DNA from: UBA6136 sp964344495
Lineage (GTDB): Bacteria; Pseudomonadota; Gammaproteobacteria; Methylococcales; Methylococcaceae
Assembly: GCA_964344495.1 (NCBI GenBank)
Contig: CAYFNI010000045.1
Location: 1 to 18,242 of the forward strand
Direction: 5' to 3'
DNA: 18,242 nucleotides
Part shown: positions 1-8,625 of the stretch, in pieces
Layout of the letters: every line of letters begins with the position of its first letter
How positions within the stretch are numbered: position 1 is the first letter of the stretch
Made by a program: the position numbers and the translations under genes
Notes under the pieces: generated by a model
Databases searched by the model: none
The model's input: the letters and a program-made list of their open reading frames with translations, nothing else
Told to the model about the DNA's origin: nothing

Positions 1-3000
1 GCTGCTCGAAAGCCGTGGCAGAGCGCACGTCGGCCTGGCCTTCCAGAAACAGGGCAGCCATCAGACGGTCGAGCAGATCTTCACGCAGATCACCGTCGGA
101 CGACTGCCCCTGCCCCTCCAGAACAGGATGCTCGGGCAGCTGCCGGTAGGCCAGTTCGGCCGGAGCGTTCAGCGCCAGATGTTTCTTGATGTATTTGAGA
201 TCCTTGCTCAAAGCGAGCCGGAACAGTCGCGCCAAGCCGATTTCCTGCCGCCGGGCCGCCTCCTCCGGCGTCGCACAGACGCGCACCCCGACCGTTCCAC
301 CCTCGTCCACCAGCGCCGGAAAACCATAGACCTTCTGGCCGTCATGCTCGCCGTCAAAACAGACCGGAAGATCACCGAAATCCCAGCGTGTACTGCCACT
401 GTGCAGATAGGCCTCCTGCGCGAGCTGCTGGAAGTTTCGACCAGCCTCGACCGTGTGCCGCTGCCGAAGAGCGTCGAAATCACGCGCTCGATCGATGACC
501 TGGTTACTCTCGTTGACGACAGCGAAGTTCATGCGCAAGTGCGGTGGCAGCAGTTCCTCGCGAAACGATTGGATCGACACGGCGATGCCGCCGGTCTTTT
601 TGAGTGCCGACGATAGCTGGCCATACAAGGAGCCGACTCCGACATCCAGCATCGGCAACACGCGTTCGGCATGTTCGGGCACCGGCACGAAGTGGATACG
701 CAAGGTCTTGGGCAGTGATTTGATCAGGGCCGTCAGCTTTTCCTTCAGCAAGCCCGGCACCAGCCAGCGGAACGGTTCCGGATCCAGCTGGTTGAGCAGA
801 TGCAGCGGAATGATCGCGGTCACGCCATCGTCTTCATGACCGGGCTCGAAGCGATACTGCAAGGCGATGCGGAGCGGACCGACCTGAACATGATCGGGAA
901 AATTGCGGGCATCCAGCGAGGCGTCTTCCTTGGCGGTGATGTCACTGCGCGACAGTTTGAGCAGATCCGGCTGGCGCGCTTCCACCGTTTTGCGCCAGCG
1001 CTCGAACGTCACGCCGTTCACGACCTCGGCCGGGATGCGCTCATCGAAGAACCGGTACAGCCAGGCCTCATCCACCAGCAGATCGACGCGACGGCCTTTC
1101 TGTTGCAGATAATCGGCTTCGGCCAGCAGCGTCAGGTTATGCAGGTAGAACGGCGCCTTGCTGTCGTAGTCCATCTGCACCAGCGCGTGGCGGATGAACA
1201 TCTCCCGCGCTTCCGTCGGGTTGACGCGCTCATAGGGAATCTTGCGCCCGGCCTGGATCGTCAACCCAAACAGCAGCGTGCGCTCATGCACCGCCACCCG
1301 GGCCGCCTTGCGCTCCCAGTGTGGGTCGTAATGCTGCTGCTTGACCAGATGGGCGCCCACCTTCTCGATCCACTCCGGCTCGATCTTGGCGACCGTTCGG
1401 GCATAGACCTTGGTGGTCTCGACCTGCTCGGCGGACATGATCCATTTCGGCTTGGATTTGAACAGGAATGAGCCAGGATGGACGAACAGCTTGCTGCCGC
1501 GTGCACCGAGGTATTCGCTCTGCTCCTGCCGCAAACTGACATTCGATAACAGTCCCGCCAGCAGCGCCCGATGAATTTCCGCGAATTCGCCGGGGGCCTG
1601 ATTGAGCTTCAGCTCCAGTTCCCCCTTGATGACCTCCATGATCTGACTGTGAATGTCATGCCACTCGGTCATCCGCACGTACGACAGAAACTGATCCCGG
1701 CAATACTGACGCAACTTGGCTTTGGACAGATGCTTTTTCTGTTCCTCATACGTCTGCCACAGCTTGAGCAACGCCATGAAATCGGATTGCTCATCCTTGT
1801 ACTGGGCATGTTTCTGATCGGCATGCGTGGCCTTGTCGACCGGCCGCTCACGCGGGTCGGGGACACTCAGCGCCGCGACGATGATGGCCATTTCGGTCAG
1901 GCAATGCTCGTCAGCGCCGGCGAGCAGCATGCGCCCCAGCTTTGGATCGACCGGCAACTTCGCCAGCTTGCGGCCCACCTCGGTCAGTCGATGGGCGTCA
2001 TCCAGCGCATTCACCTCCTGCAGCGTGCGCAAGCCGTCCCGGATCAGGCGCGGATCAGGCGGTTCGACGAATGGAAACCGGGCGATATCACCCAGTTTCA
2101 GCGCCTGCATTTGCAGGATGACGGCCGCCAGGTGAGTGCGCAAAATCTCCGGATCGGTGAACTCGGGCCGATTACCGAAATCCTGCTCGGAATAGAGTCG
2201 AATGGCGATGCCCGGCCCGACCCGGCCGCAGCGACCCGAGCGCTGGTTGGCCGACGCCTGTGACACCTTCTCGATCGGCAGCCGTTGCAACTTGCTGCGG
2301 TGCGAGTAGCGGCTGATGCGGGCATAGCCGGTATCGATCACCGAGCGGATACCGGGCACGGTCAGCGAGGTTTCGGCCACATTGGTCGCCAGCACGATGC
2401 GCCGCGCACTGGTCGGCCGGAACACCTTCTCCTGCTCCGACTGCGACAGACGCGAATAGAGCGGCAGAATTTCGCACTTGGACGGATGATGCTTGCGCAG
2501 AGATTCCGCCGTCTCGCGGATTTCCCGCTCACCGCTGAGAAAGATCAGGATATCGCCCGACTGCTCGCGCCAGAGTTCATCGACCGCCGCCAGAATCGCC
2601 GATTGCTCGGCCTTGTCGGTTTCATCGCCGTCCTCGATCTCGACCGGCCGGTAGCGGATCTCGACCGGATAGGTCCGACCGGACACGTTGATGATCGGTG
2701 CGTGGCCGAAATGGCGGGAAAATCGCTCCGGATCGATGGTCGCCGAGGTGATGACCAGCTTGAAGTCGGGCCGCCGTGGTAAAAGCCAGCGCAGATACCC
2801 CAGCAAAAAGTCGATATTGAGGCTGCGTTCATGAGCCTCATCGACAATCAGGGTGTCGTACTGGTCGAGGAAGCGATCCTGCTGGGTTTCCGCCAGCAGG
2901 ATGCCGTCGGTCATCAGCTTGATCAGCCCCTCGGGCCGGGTTCGGTCCTGAAACCGGACCTTGTAGCCGACCGCCTGTCCCAAGGGCTGGTTCAGTTCCT

Positions 3001-3418
3001 CGGCGATTCGGGCCGCAACGGTGCGGGCCGCAATGCGCCGGGGCTGGGTGTGGCCGATCAGCCCGGCCACGCCGCGCCCGGCTTCCAGACAGATCTTGGG
3101 CAACTGGGTGGTCTTGCCGGAGCCGGTTTCACCGCACACGATGATGACCTGATGCGCGAGCAGGGCTTCCCGAATCGCATCCTTCTTATCCGACACCGGC
3201 AAGTCGGGATAGTCGATGGCCGGCACGCTCGCCGCGCGGGTCTGCCGCAGGGCGGACGACGCCGCGATACGCATCTGTAAACTGTCCAGTCCGGCATCGA
3301 TCGACCCACCATTCTTGGCTTCGGTTCGTAACTGATCCAGCGCCCGCCGCAGACGGTGTTGATCCTTGCGGAGACAGGCGGCGATACCCTGCTGCAGGGC
3401 ATGAAAATCGGTGGACAT
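1..3418 (-). CDS. hrpA: ATP-dependent RNA helicase HrpA, 3'-truncated by window edge
   Basis: This is a DEAH-box RNA helicase of the HrpA family, a cytoplasmic NTP-driven enzyme that acts on RNA and ribosome-bound mRNA. The minus-strand frame stays open from ATG 3418 to the window edge (1139 full codons; the E. coli protein is about 1300 residues), so the C-terminus lies outside. Visible in order are a Walker A motif GETGSGKTT at about residues 96-104, HTQPRRIAA at 123-131, the DEAH box at 193-196, SAT at 225-227 and an arginine-finger motif QRSGRCGR in the second helicase domain. The last visible part fits the HrpA C-terminal region (DUF3418). The start is chosen because the protein from here begins like other HrpA proteins, with a helical stretch before the helicase core. 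No clear Shine-Dalgarno precedes it. It is transcribed divergently from mutL. Identity is seen directly from the motifs. Confidence 0.96.
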   Translation of the reverse strand, partial: MSTDFHALQQGIAACLRKDQHRLRRALDQLRTEAKNGGSIDAGLDSLQMRIAASSALRQTRAASVPAIDYPDLPVSDKKDAIREALLAHQVIIVCGETGSGKTTQLPKICLEAGRGVAGLIGHTQPRRIAARTVAARIAEELNQPLGQAVGYKVRFQDRTRPEGLIKLMTDGILLAETQQDRFLDQYDTLIVDEAHERSLNIDFLLGYLRWLLPRRPDFKLVITSATIDPERFSRHFGHAPIINVSGRTYPVEIRYRPVEIEDGDETDKAEQSAILAAVDELWREQSGDILIFLSGEREIRETAESLRKHHPSKCEILPLYSRLSQSEQEKVFRPTSARRIVLATNVAETSLTVPGIRSVIDTGYARISRYSHRSKLQRLPIEKVSQASANQRSGRCGRVGPGIAIRLYSEQDFGNRPEFTDPEILRTHLAAVILQMQALKLGDIARFPFVEPPDPRLIRDGLRTLQEVNALDDAHRLTEVGRKLAKLPVDPKLGRMLLAGADEHCLTEMAIIVAALSVPDPRERPVDKATHADQKHAQYKDEQSDFMALLKLWQTYEEQKKHLSKAKLRQYCRDQFLSYVRMTEWHDIHSQIMEVIKGELELKLNQAPGEFAEIHRALLAGLLSNVSLRQEQSEYLGARGSKLFVHPGSFLFKSKPKWIMSAEQVETTKVYARTVAKIEPEWIEKVGAHLVKQQHYDPHWERKAARVAVHERTLLFGLTIQAGRKIPYERVNPTEAREMFIRHALVQMDYDSKAPFYLHNLTLLAEADYLQQKGRRVDLLVDEAWLYRFFDERIPAEVVNGVTFERWRKTVEARQPDLLKLSRSDITAKEDASLDARNFPDHVQVGPLRIALQYRFEPGHEDDGVTAIIPLHLLNQLDPEPFRWLVPGLLKEKLTALIKSLPKTLRIHFVPVPEHAERVLPMLDVGVGSLYGQLSSALKKTGGIAVSIQSFREELLPPHLRMNFAVVNESNQVIDRARDFDALRQRHTVEAGRNFQQLAQEAYLHSGSTRWDFGDLPVCFDGEHDGQKVYGFPALVDEGGTVGVRVCATPEEAARRQEIGLARLFRLALSKDLKYIKKHLALNAPAELAYRQLPEHPVLEGQGQSSDGDLREDLLDRLMAALFLEGQADVRSATAFEQ

Positions 3419-3463
3419 GGCTGAAGTCGAGAATTCTGAGGGAACGCAGTCTTGCAACCGGGT

Positions 3464-3492
3464 TGTATACCGAAACCGGCCCGCCCCCACAA
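3464..3492 (-). promoter_or_regulatory. Candidate sigma-70 promoter for hrpA
   Basis: Read on the minus strand, TTGTGG (3492-3487) and TATACA (3469-3464) are separated by exactly 17 bases. This would place transcription start about 40 bases before the hrpA ATG. The match to consensus is moderate (3 of 6 and 4 of 6), so this is a suggestion only. For mutL, a GACAAT near 3537-3542 is the only -10-like element, and it has no good -35. Confidence 0.3.
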
Positions 3493-3569
3493 GCCAAGCT
3501 GGCATCAGGCGGCTTTTTCTAACCTCGGGTCTGGGCGACAATAGCCGCTCGCCCACCTTGCCGACGCCC

Positions 3570-5402
3570 ATGCCCATACGCACCCTCCCTCCGCAACTCA
3601 TCAACCAGATTGCCGCCGGCGAAGTCGTCGAACGGCCGGCCTCGGCCATCAAGGAGCTGGTGGAAAACGCCTTTGATGCCGACGCCAGTGAGATCGCCAT
3701 CGACGTCGAGCAAGGCGGCCTGCGGCTGTTGCGGGTGCGGGACAACGGCATCGGTATCGCCAAGGATGAACTGCCGCTGGCCCTGTCGCGCCATGCCACC
3801 AGCAAGATCGCCAGTCTGGACGATCTCGAACACGTACTGACCATGGGCTTTCGCGGCGAAGCGTTGCCGAGCATCAGTTCGGTTTCGCGACTGGTGATGA
3901 CGTCACGCCGGCGTGGTGAGTCCCACGCCTGGCAAATCCGCACCGACGGGGCTGAAACCGATTTCGATCTGCGCCCGGCGGCGCATCCGGAGGGCAGCAC
4001 GGTCGAGGTGCGCGATCTGTTCTACAACACGCCGGCACGGCGAAAATTTCTGCGCTCGGAAAAGACCGAGTTCCAGCACATCGAAACCCTGATCAAGCGC
4101 ATGGCCCTGGCCCGTCTCGATGTCGGCCTGACCCTGAGCCATAACCAGCGCGAGATCCTGAACCTCCGGCCGACCCGCGCGGCGGCCGATATCGAGCAGC
4201 GGCTGGCGGCCCTGCTGGGGGGGGATTTTCTCGAACAAAGCCTGCCCGTGGACGTCAGCGCCTCCGGCCTGCGGCTGCACGGCTGGGTCGGACTGCCGAC
4301 CTACTCCCGCAGTCAGGCCGACTTGCAGTTCTTTTACGTCAATGGCCGGCTGATCCGCGACAAACTGGTCACAGTTGCCCTGCGCCAGGCTTATCAGGAT
4401 GTGCTCTATCACGGCCGCCACCCGGTCTATGTGCTCTATCTGGAGCTGGATCCCACCCTGGTCGATGTCAACGCGCATCCGACCAAGATGGAGGTGCGCT
4501 TCCGCGAGGGTCGCAGCGTCCATGACTTCCTGTTTCGCAGCCTGCACCGGGTGCTCGGTGGCGCTCGCGCCGGATGGGGTGTAAGCGTCAGTGAACTCGA
4601 GCCGGCCGCCGCGCCGGAACCGGCATCCCGCCGCCACGACCCACTACCGCCCCTGTCCTTGCGGCCTGCGGCGGTCGGATCGCGCTCATCGTCCTATGCG
4701 TCCGGCGCGCGTCAAACGCCCCTGCCGCTCAATGTGTCCGAACTGATGCACGGCTATGCCGGCCTGTATGGTGCGGCGGCTCCGGCGACACCCATCCCGG
4801 CCGATACACCACCGGTTACGCCGCCGCTGGGTTATGCACTGGCCCATCTGCATGGTGCCTTCATTCTGGCCGAGAATGCCGACGGGCTGGTGTTGATCGA
4901 TGCCCATGCCGCGCATGAACGCATCACCTACGAACACCTCAAGCAGCAATATGGCAGCGGCGCGATTGCCTGCCAGCCGCTCTTGTTGCCGATCCGGCTC
5001 AACGTGACGCTGGTGGAAGCGGAACTGGCGGTCGAGCGGGAGACCGAACTGGCCGCACTGGGCATCGAACTGGGGCGTCTGGGACCGGAGACGTTGCTGA
5101 TCCGCGCCCTGCCCGTCCTGCTGAGCCAGAGTGACGGCGAGCGTCTGGTGCGGGATGTGTTGGCCGATCTCAACACGCACGGCCAGAGCCGGCGGGTCGA
5201 GGACTGGTTGAATACGCTATTGGCGACGATGGCCTGTCATGGTGCCGTCAGGGCGAACCGCAAGCTGACCGTGCCGGAGATGAACGCGTTGTTGCGGGAC
5301 ATGGAAGCGACCGAGCGCAGCGGCCAGTGTAACCACGGGCGCCCGACCTGGGTGCAGCTGAGTCTGGCCGACCTGAACGCATTGTTCCTGCGCGGGCGCT
5401 AA
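3570..5402 (+). CDS. mutL: DNA mismatch repair protein MutL (endonuclease-motif type)
   Basis: MutL is the ATP-dependent matchmaker that couples MutS mismatch recognition to strand incision. The GHKL ATPase signature is complete: ELVENAFDA at 29-37 (E29, N33), DNGIGI at 58-63, RHATSK at 74-79 and GFRGEAL at 93-99. The C-terminal dimerisation domain carries DAHAAHERITYE at 444-455, matching the MutL endonuclease pattern DQHA(x)2E(x)4E except for Q to A. It also has ACHGAVRA and CNHGRP (C587, H589), which resemble the zinc-binding motifs of nicking MutLs. The open frame extends upstream to 3411, but ATG 3570 gives 610 residues (E. coli 615) and begins exactly like the family (MPIRTLPPQL). The upstream extension overlaps the hrpA start and resembles nothing. 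A proline-rich linker separates the domains. The gene diverges from hrpA and converges on maeA with 25 bases between the stops. Confidence 0.97.
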   Translation: MPIRTLPPQLINQIAAGEVVERPASAIKELVENAFDADASEIAIDVEQGGLRLLRVRDNGIGIAKDELPLALSRHATSKIASLDDLEHVLTMGFRGEALPSISSVSRLVMTSRRRGESHAWQIRTDGAETDFDLRPAAHPEGSTVEVRDLFYNTPARRKFLRSEKTEFQHIETLIKRMALARLDVGLTLSHNQREILNLRPTRAAADIEQRLAALLGGDFLEQSLPVDVSASGLRLHGWVGLPTYSRSQADLQFFYVNGRLIRDKLVTVALRQAYQDVLYHGRHPVYVLYLELDPTLVDVNAHPTKMEVRFREGRSVHDFLFRSLHRVLGGARAGWGVSVSELEPAAAPEPASRRHDPLPPLSLRPAAVGSRSSSYASGARQTPLPLNVSELMHGYAGLYGAAAPATPIPADTPPVTPPLGYALAHLHGAFILAENADGLVLIDAHAAHERITYEHLKQQYGSGAIACQPLLLPIRLNVTLVEAELAVERETELAALGIELGRLGPETLLIRALPVLLSQSDGERLVRDVLADLNTHGQSRRVEDWLNTLLATMACHGAVRANRKLTVPEMNALLRDMEATERSGQCNHGRPTWVQLSLADLNALFLRGR

Positions 5403-5427
5403 GCGCGCGAGCGCCAAACGCCGGGGC

Positions 5428-7125
5428 TTACAGGGGCAACTCGACGTATTCCGGCGACCATTGATGGCGACGAATAGCGTCTTGCAATTCCTCTTCGGTG
5501 GCGGATGGCGCAACGCCGTCACGGATGGCCTGCTGCGCTACCGCCAGGGCGATCCGGGCTGCCACGTCTCGCGCATGCCGCAATTCCGGCAGTAACGGCG
5601 CCATCGGATCGTTCAGGGCGGGCGACTGGGCGCCCAATGACTCGGCGGCTGCGATCAGCATCGCATCGGTGACCCGCCGCGCCCGACCGGCTACCAGCGC
5701 CAGCCCAACGGCCGGGAAAATGTAGACATTGTTGCACTGGGCCACAGGGTAGCTGCGGCCCCGATAGGTGACTGGCTTGAACGGCGAACCCGTAGCGATC
5801 AAGGCCCGGCCCTCGGTCCATTCGATCAGTTGCTCGCCGGTTGCTTCGGCGCGGGAGGTCGGGTTTGAGAGCGGGAAAATGATCGGTCGCTCGACCTTGC
5901 CGGCCATGGTCTTGACGATGGCCTCATTGAAGGCGCCGGTGACGGTCGAGAGGCCAATCAGCACCGTAGCCCGAATCTGGCCAATGACGTCGGCCAGACC
6001 GATCAGTCCGTTCATGGTCTTTGGCCAGTCGGCCACTTGGGACCACGGTTTGGCATAGACCTGCTGTTCCGGCAACAAGTCGCTGCGCTGATCGTGCAGC
6101 AGGCCATCCTTGTCGATGATGTAAAAGCGGCTGCGTGCCTCGGCTTCGGTCAGGCCTTGCTGGACCATGGCGGCACGCAGGTAGTCCGCCACGCCGATAC
6201 CGGCCGATCCGGCACCGAGAAAGACGATGCGCTGATCGGCCAGCCGTTCGCCGGTGACGTTGACTGCACTCAGCACCGCACCCAGTGCCACCGCCGCAGT
6301 CCCCTGGATGTCGTCGTTGAACGTCAGCAGTTCGTCCCGGTATCTGTCCAGCAAGGGACGCGCATGGGGAGTGGCAAAATCCTCCCATTGCAGGCACACC
6401 TGCGGCATCTCTGCCTTGACTGCCTGCACGAACTCGTCGACGAAGGCGTCATAGTCGTCGCCGGTAATGCGCTCGTGGTGCCAACCGATATAGATCGGAT
6501 CCGCCAGCCGCGCCGCGTTGTTGGTCCCCACGTCAAGAATGATGGGTAAGGTCCGCTCCGGATGAATGCCGCCGATCAGGGTGTACAGCGACAGCTTGCC
6601 GATCGGAATACCCATCCCGCCGGCCCCCTGATCGCCGATACCCAGAATACGCTCGCCATCGGTAACGACGATCACGTCAATATCGGCAACCGGGCGGTTG
6701 GCGATGATCCGACGGATATTGCCGCGGCTCGGATAGGCGATGAACAAGCCGCGCGGGCGGCGATAAATCTGACTGAAACGCTCGCAGGCCAGTCCCACCG
6801 TCGGCGTATACACGATCGGCAGCATCTCTTCGATGTGACCAAGCAACAGGCGGTAGAACAGGACTTCATTGGTGTCCTGCAGCTGGCGCAGGTAGACATG
6901 CTTTTGCAAGTCGGACCCAGCGAAGGTGAAAGCATTGTAGGCCCGCTCCAACTGCTCCTCGATGCTGTCCACATGGGACGGCAGGAGGCCGCGCAGGCCA
7001 TAAGCATCCCGCTCCGCTTCACTGAACGCGCTGCCTTTGTTGTAGATCGGATTGTCCAGCAGGGCCTGTCCATACAGGTAACCGGGCAAGAAGCGGGTGT
7101 GGGGGGGACGCGGAGATCGATTCAT
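5428..7125 (-). CDS. maeA: NAD-dependent malic enzyme
   Basis: The protein oxidatively decarboxylates L-malate to pyruvate and CO2, producing NADH, in the cytoplasm. The 565 residues equal the length of E. coli MaeA. Visible motifs are IVYTPTVG with the catalytic-type tyrosine Y106, IGKLSLY with K177, the metal-binding region WEDF at 247-250 and NDDIQGTAAV at 270-279, the Rossmann GAGSAG at 304-309, and PLSNPT before the second nucleotide-contacting loop. The frame is open up to 7284, but ATG 7125 is chosen because residues from MNRSPRPPHTRFLPGYLYG onward align with the family and the extension is basic, proline-rich sequence without similarity. The Shine-Dalgarno is weak (TAGAG before the ATG). 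The gene stands alone, convergent with mutL. Assignment to the NAD rather than NADP form is from length and overall sequence type (MaeB-type enzymes are longer and fused to a PTA domain). Confidence 0.95.
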   Translation of the reverse strand: MNRSPRPPHTRFLPGYLYGQALLDNPIYNKGSAFSEAERDAYGLRGLLPSHVDSIEEQLERAYNAFTFAGSDLQKHVYLRQLQDTNEVLFYRLLLGHIEEMLPIVYTPTVGLACERFSQIYRRPRGLFIAYPSRGNIRRIIANRPVADIDVIVVTDGERILGIGDQGAGGMGIPIGKLSLYTLIGGIHPERTLPIILDVGTNNAARLADPIYIGWHHERITGDDYDAFVDEFVQAVKAEMPQVCLQWEDFATPHARPLLDRYRDELLTFNDDIQGTAAVALGAVLSAVNVTGERLADQRIVFLGAGSAGIGVADYLRAAMVQQGLTEAEARSRFYIIDKDGLLHDQRSDLLPEQQVYAKPWSQVADWPKTMNGLIGLADVIGQIRATVLIGLSTVTGAFNEAIVKTMAGKVERPIIFPLSNPTSRAEATGEQLIEWTEGRALIATGSPFKPVTYRGRSYPVAQCNNVYIFPAVGLALVAGRARRVTDAMLIAAAESLGAQSPALNDPMAPLLPELRHARDVAARIALAVAQQAIRDGVAPSATEEELQDAIRRHQWSPEYVELPL

Positions 7126-7292
7126 GCACAACTCTATGGTGCAGCCTGAGACGGCATCGCTGCGGGTAACACGCCCATCCGGACACAGACATGCCCGCAG
7201 TGGGACAAGACGGACGTCCTGGATTGGCGGCTTGGGTTTGTAGACCGGGGGCTTAGGCAAAAACAAAATCCGCCAAACCGGCATCCATAATC
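7126..7292 (-). other. maeA upstream region running into the assembly gap
   Basis: This stretch holds the maeA leader. On the minus strand the bases next to the gap can be read as the last 12 codons of an unidentified gene (ending ADFVFA, TAA at 7253-7255). That reading is too short to support a gene call. I see no convincing promoter. Confidence 0.3.
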
Positions 7293-7302
7293 NNNNNNNN
7301 NN
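7293..7302. other. Assembly gap (10 N), unknown true length
   Basis: Ten consecutive N separate GC-rich housekeeping DNA from the lower-GC lipid operon contig. A round ten is typical scaffolder padding, so sequence of any length could be missing. Missing sequence could include the start of the operon's transcript or its regulator. Confidence 0.95.
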
Positions 7303-7573
7303 TATTTTTCAATGACTGAGGAGTCGGCTCAACAGATACAATCCGTAGCAATCCCAGACAGTCTTTATTTTCGAGGTGGGAAGAGATGGCTTTGACAAGA
7401 CGTAGTGTAGCAACAGCGATACGCAACATCAGCAAAAAATGCACGATGCCTATACGGGCTTGGAAAGCCACACTCACGCGATTTACCATGCAGTCAAGGG
7501 AACCTCTTTCACAGAACCAATACCAAATCCCTTTGGACTGAAATTCAGACACGCGCACCGGAGGAGTGTATCA
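7303..7573 (+). other. 271-base upstream region of the lipid operon
   Basis: No gene is recognisable here on either strand. The region is AT-richer than the left contig and must contain the promoter or leader of the operon that starts at 7574, unless the transcript begins in the gap. A perfect TTGACA lies at 7392-7397 but has no good -10 at 16-18 bases. A GGAACC (about 7499-7504), the sort of -35 used by some ECF sigma factors, has no convincing -10 partner. Confidence 0.4.
7560..7566 (+). promoter_or_regulatory. Strong ribosome binding site that fixes the methyltransferase start
   Basis: GGAGGAG lies seven bases before ATG 7574. It selects that ATG over the in-frame ATG at 7439, which lies in a non-conserved 45-codon extension. 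Confidence 0.85.
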
Positions 7574-8611
7574 ATGAGCCCTTCAATCGGCATCTTACTC
7601 GCGGAACATGGCTGGGTACCGGACACGTTCGTGAGGTACGGTATACGTCGTTTGGCGAGGGAGAGGCTTCGGAGTTTGCCTCCGCAAAATGGTGAAGATC
7701 TCGATGCCTATCGAGAAAAATTTCTTGCTGGAATGCGGAAAAGCCCGATAGCGGTGCTGACCGAGAAGGCCAACGAACAACATTACGAGCTTCCAGCCGA
7801 GTTCTTCGAGAGGGTTCTCGGACCACAACGCAAGTACAGCTGTTGCTTCTATCCCTCAGCTGAGGCCTCTTTGGCTGAGGCCGAGGAGGCCGCACTCAAA
7901 CAGACCGCTGAGCATGCAATGCTTGAGGATGGTCAAGAGATCCTCGAACTGGGTTGTGGTTGGGGTTCTCTCTCTCTGTGGATGGCCCGACGGTTCCCGA
8001 ACAGCCGGATTCTCGGGGTTTCCAATTCTTTGAGCCAGAGAAAATCGATTCTTGATCGGGCGCGACAGGAAGGGCTCAAGAATCTCGAAATTGAAACGGC
8101 TGACATGAATGTCTTCTCGACGAGCCGACGCTTCGATCGGGTGGTGTCCGTAGAAATGTTTGAACACATGCGAAACTGGGAACTCCTCCTGGACCGGGTC
8201 AGTGATTGGATGAAGCCAGATGGACGCTTCATGATGCATGTGTTCACCCAAGCCCAAGCCCCTTACCTCTTTGAAGTCGCCGATTCAAGCGATTGGATGA
8301 GCGAATATTTCTTCTCCGGCGGAATGATGCCGTCCCTGGATCTGGCAAAGTCTCTCGATTGCGCGCTTGAAGTTGAGGCCGATTGGGTTTGGTCAGGGGA
8401 CCATTACCGCAAAACGTCTGATCACTGGCTTTCGAACATGGACCTTCACGAGGAACGAATCCTCGCGATTCTGGCCGATACATATGGGCCAAGCTTAAAA
8501 AGACTCTGGTGGCATCGCTGGCGACTGTTTTTCATTGCCTGTTCGGAAATTTTTGGGTACGACGATGGCAAAGCTTGGCCGATTGGGCACTACCGATTCA
8601 AGTTGCGATAG
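7574..8611 (+). CDS. CFA-superfamily SAM-dependent methyltransferase (first operon gene)
   Basis: This is a 345-residue SAM methyltransferase of the cyclopropane-fatty-acyl-phospholipid synthase superfamily, in the shorter form that lacks the usual CFA N-terminal domain. The SAM-binding motif I is LELGCGWGS at about 124-132. It is preceded by NEQHYELPAEFF (68-78), the counterpart of HYDLGNDFF in CFA synthases. The residues that bind bicarbonate in E. coli Cfa appear to be kept: C90 (YSC), E197 (VSVEMFEH), H222 (MMHVF) and Y278. It ends with an aromatic, basic segment (WWHRWRLFF) that may touch membrane. The substrate is probably an unsaturated acyl chain, possibly an already modified one, because a second CFA homologue sits at the other end of the same operon. 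N-methyltransferases of plant alkaloid metabolism share this fold, so a small-molecule substrate cannot be excluded. Confidence 0.85.
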   Translation: MSPSIGILLAEHGWVPDTFVRYGIRRLARERLRSLPPQNGEDLDAYREKFLAGMRKSPIAVLTEKANEQHYELPAEFFERVLGPQRKYSCCFYPSAEASLAEAEEAALKQTAEHAMLEDGQEILELGCGWGSLSLWMARRFPNSRILGVSNSLSQRKSILDRARQEGLKNLEIETADMNVFSTSRRFDRVVSVEMFEHMRNWELLLDRVSDWMKPDGRFMMHVFTQAQAPYLFEVADSSDWMSEYFFSGGMMPSLDLAKSLDCALEVEADWVWSGDHYRKTSDHWLSNMDLHEERILAILADTYGPSLKRLWWHRWRLFFIACSEIFGYDDGKAWPIGHYRFKLR

Positions 8612-8625
8612 GGAAGTCCTCGGTG

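Noticed and set aside
3411..3569. N-terminal extension of MutL from ATG 3411
   Set aside because: It would overlap the hrpA start codon and adds 53 residues absent from the family. ATG 3570 begins exactly at the conserved MutL N-terminus.
3903..4637. Long minus-strand open frame inside mutL (244 codons)
   Set aside because: It is antisense to a clearly conserved gene and arises from GC-rich codon bias. The protein has no recognisable domains. The same reasoning excludes the long plus-strand frames over hrpA (128-3280) and maeA (6037-7149).
7392..7420. Perfect TTGACA upstream of the lipid operon as a sigma-70 promoter
   Set aside because: At 16-19 bases downstream the hexamers (AGCGAT, GCGATA and similar) match the -10 consensus poorly.
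7253..7558. Minus-strand frame crossing the first gap
   Set aside because: It spans the N run. The part left of the gap (ADFVFA then TAA) could end a real gene, but it is only 12 codons long.
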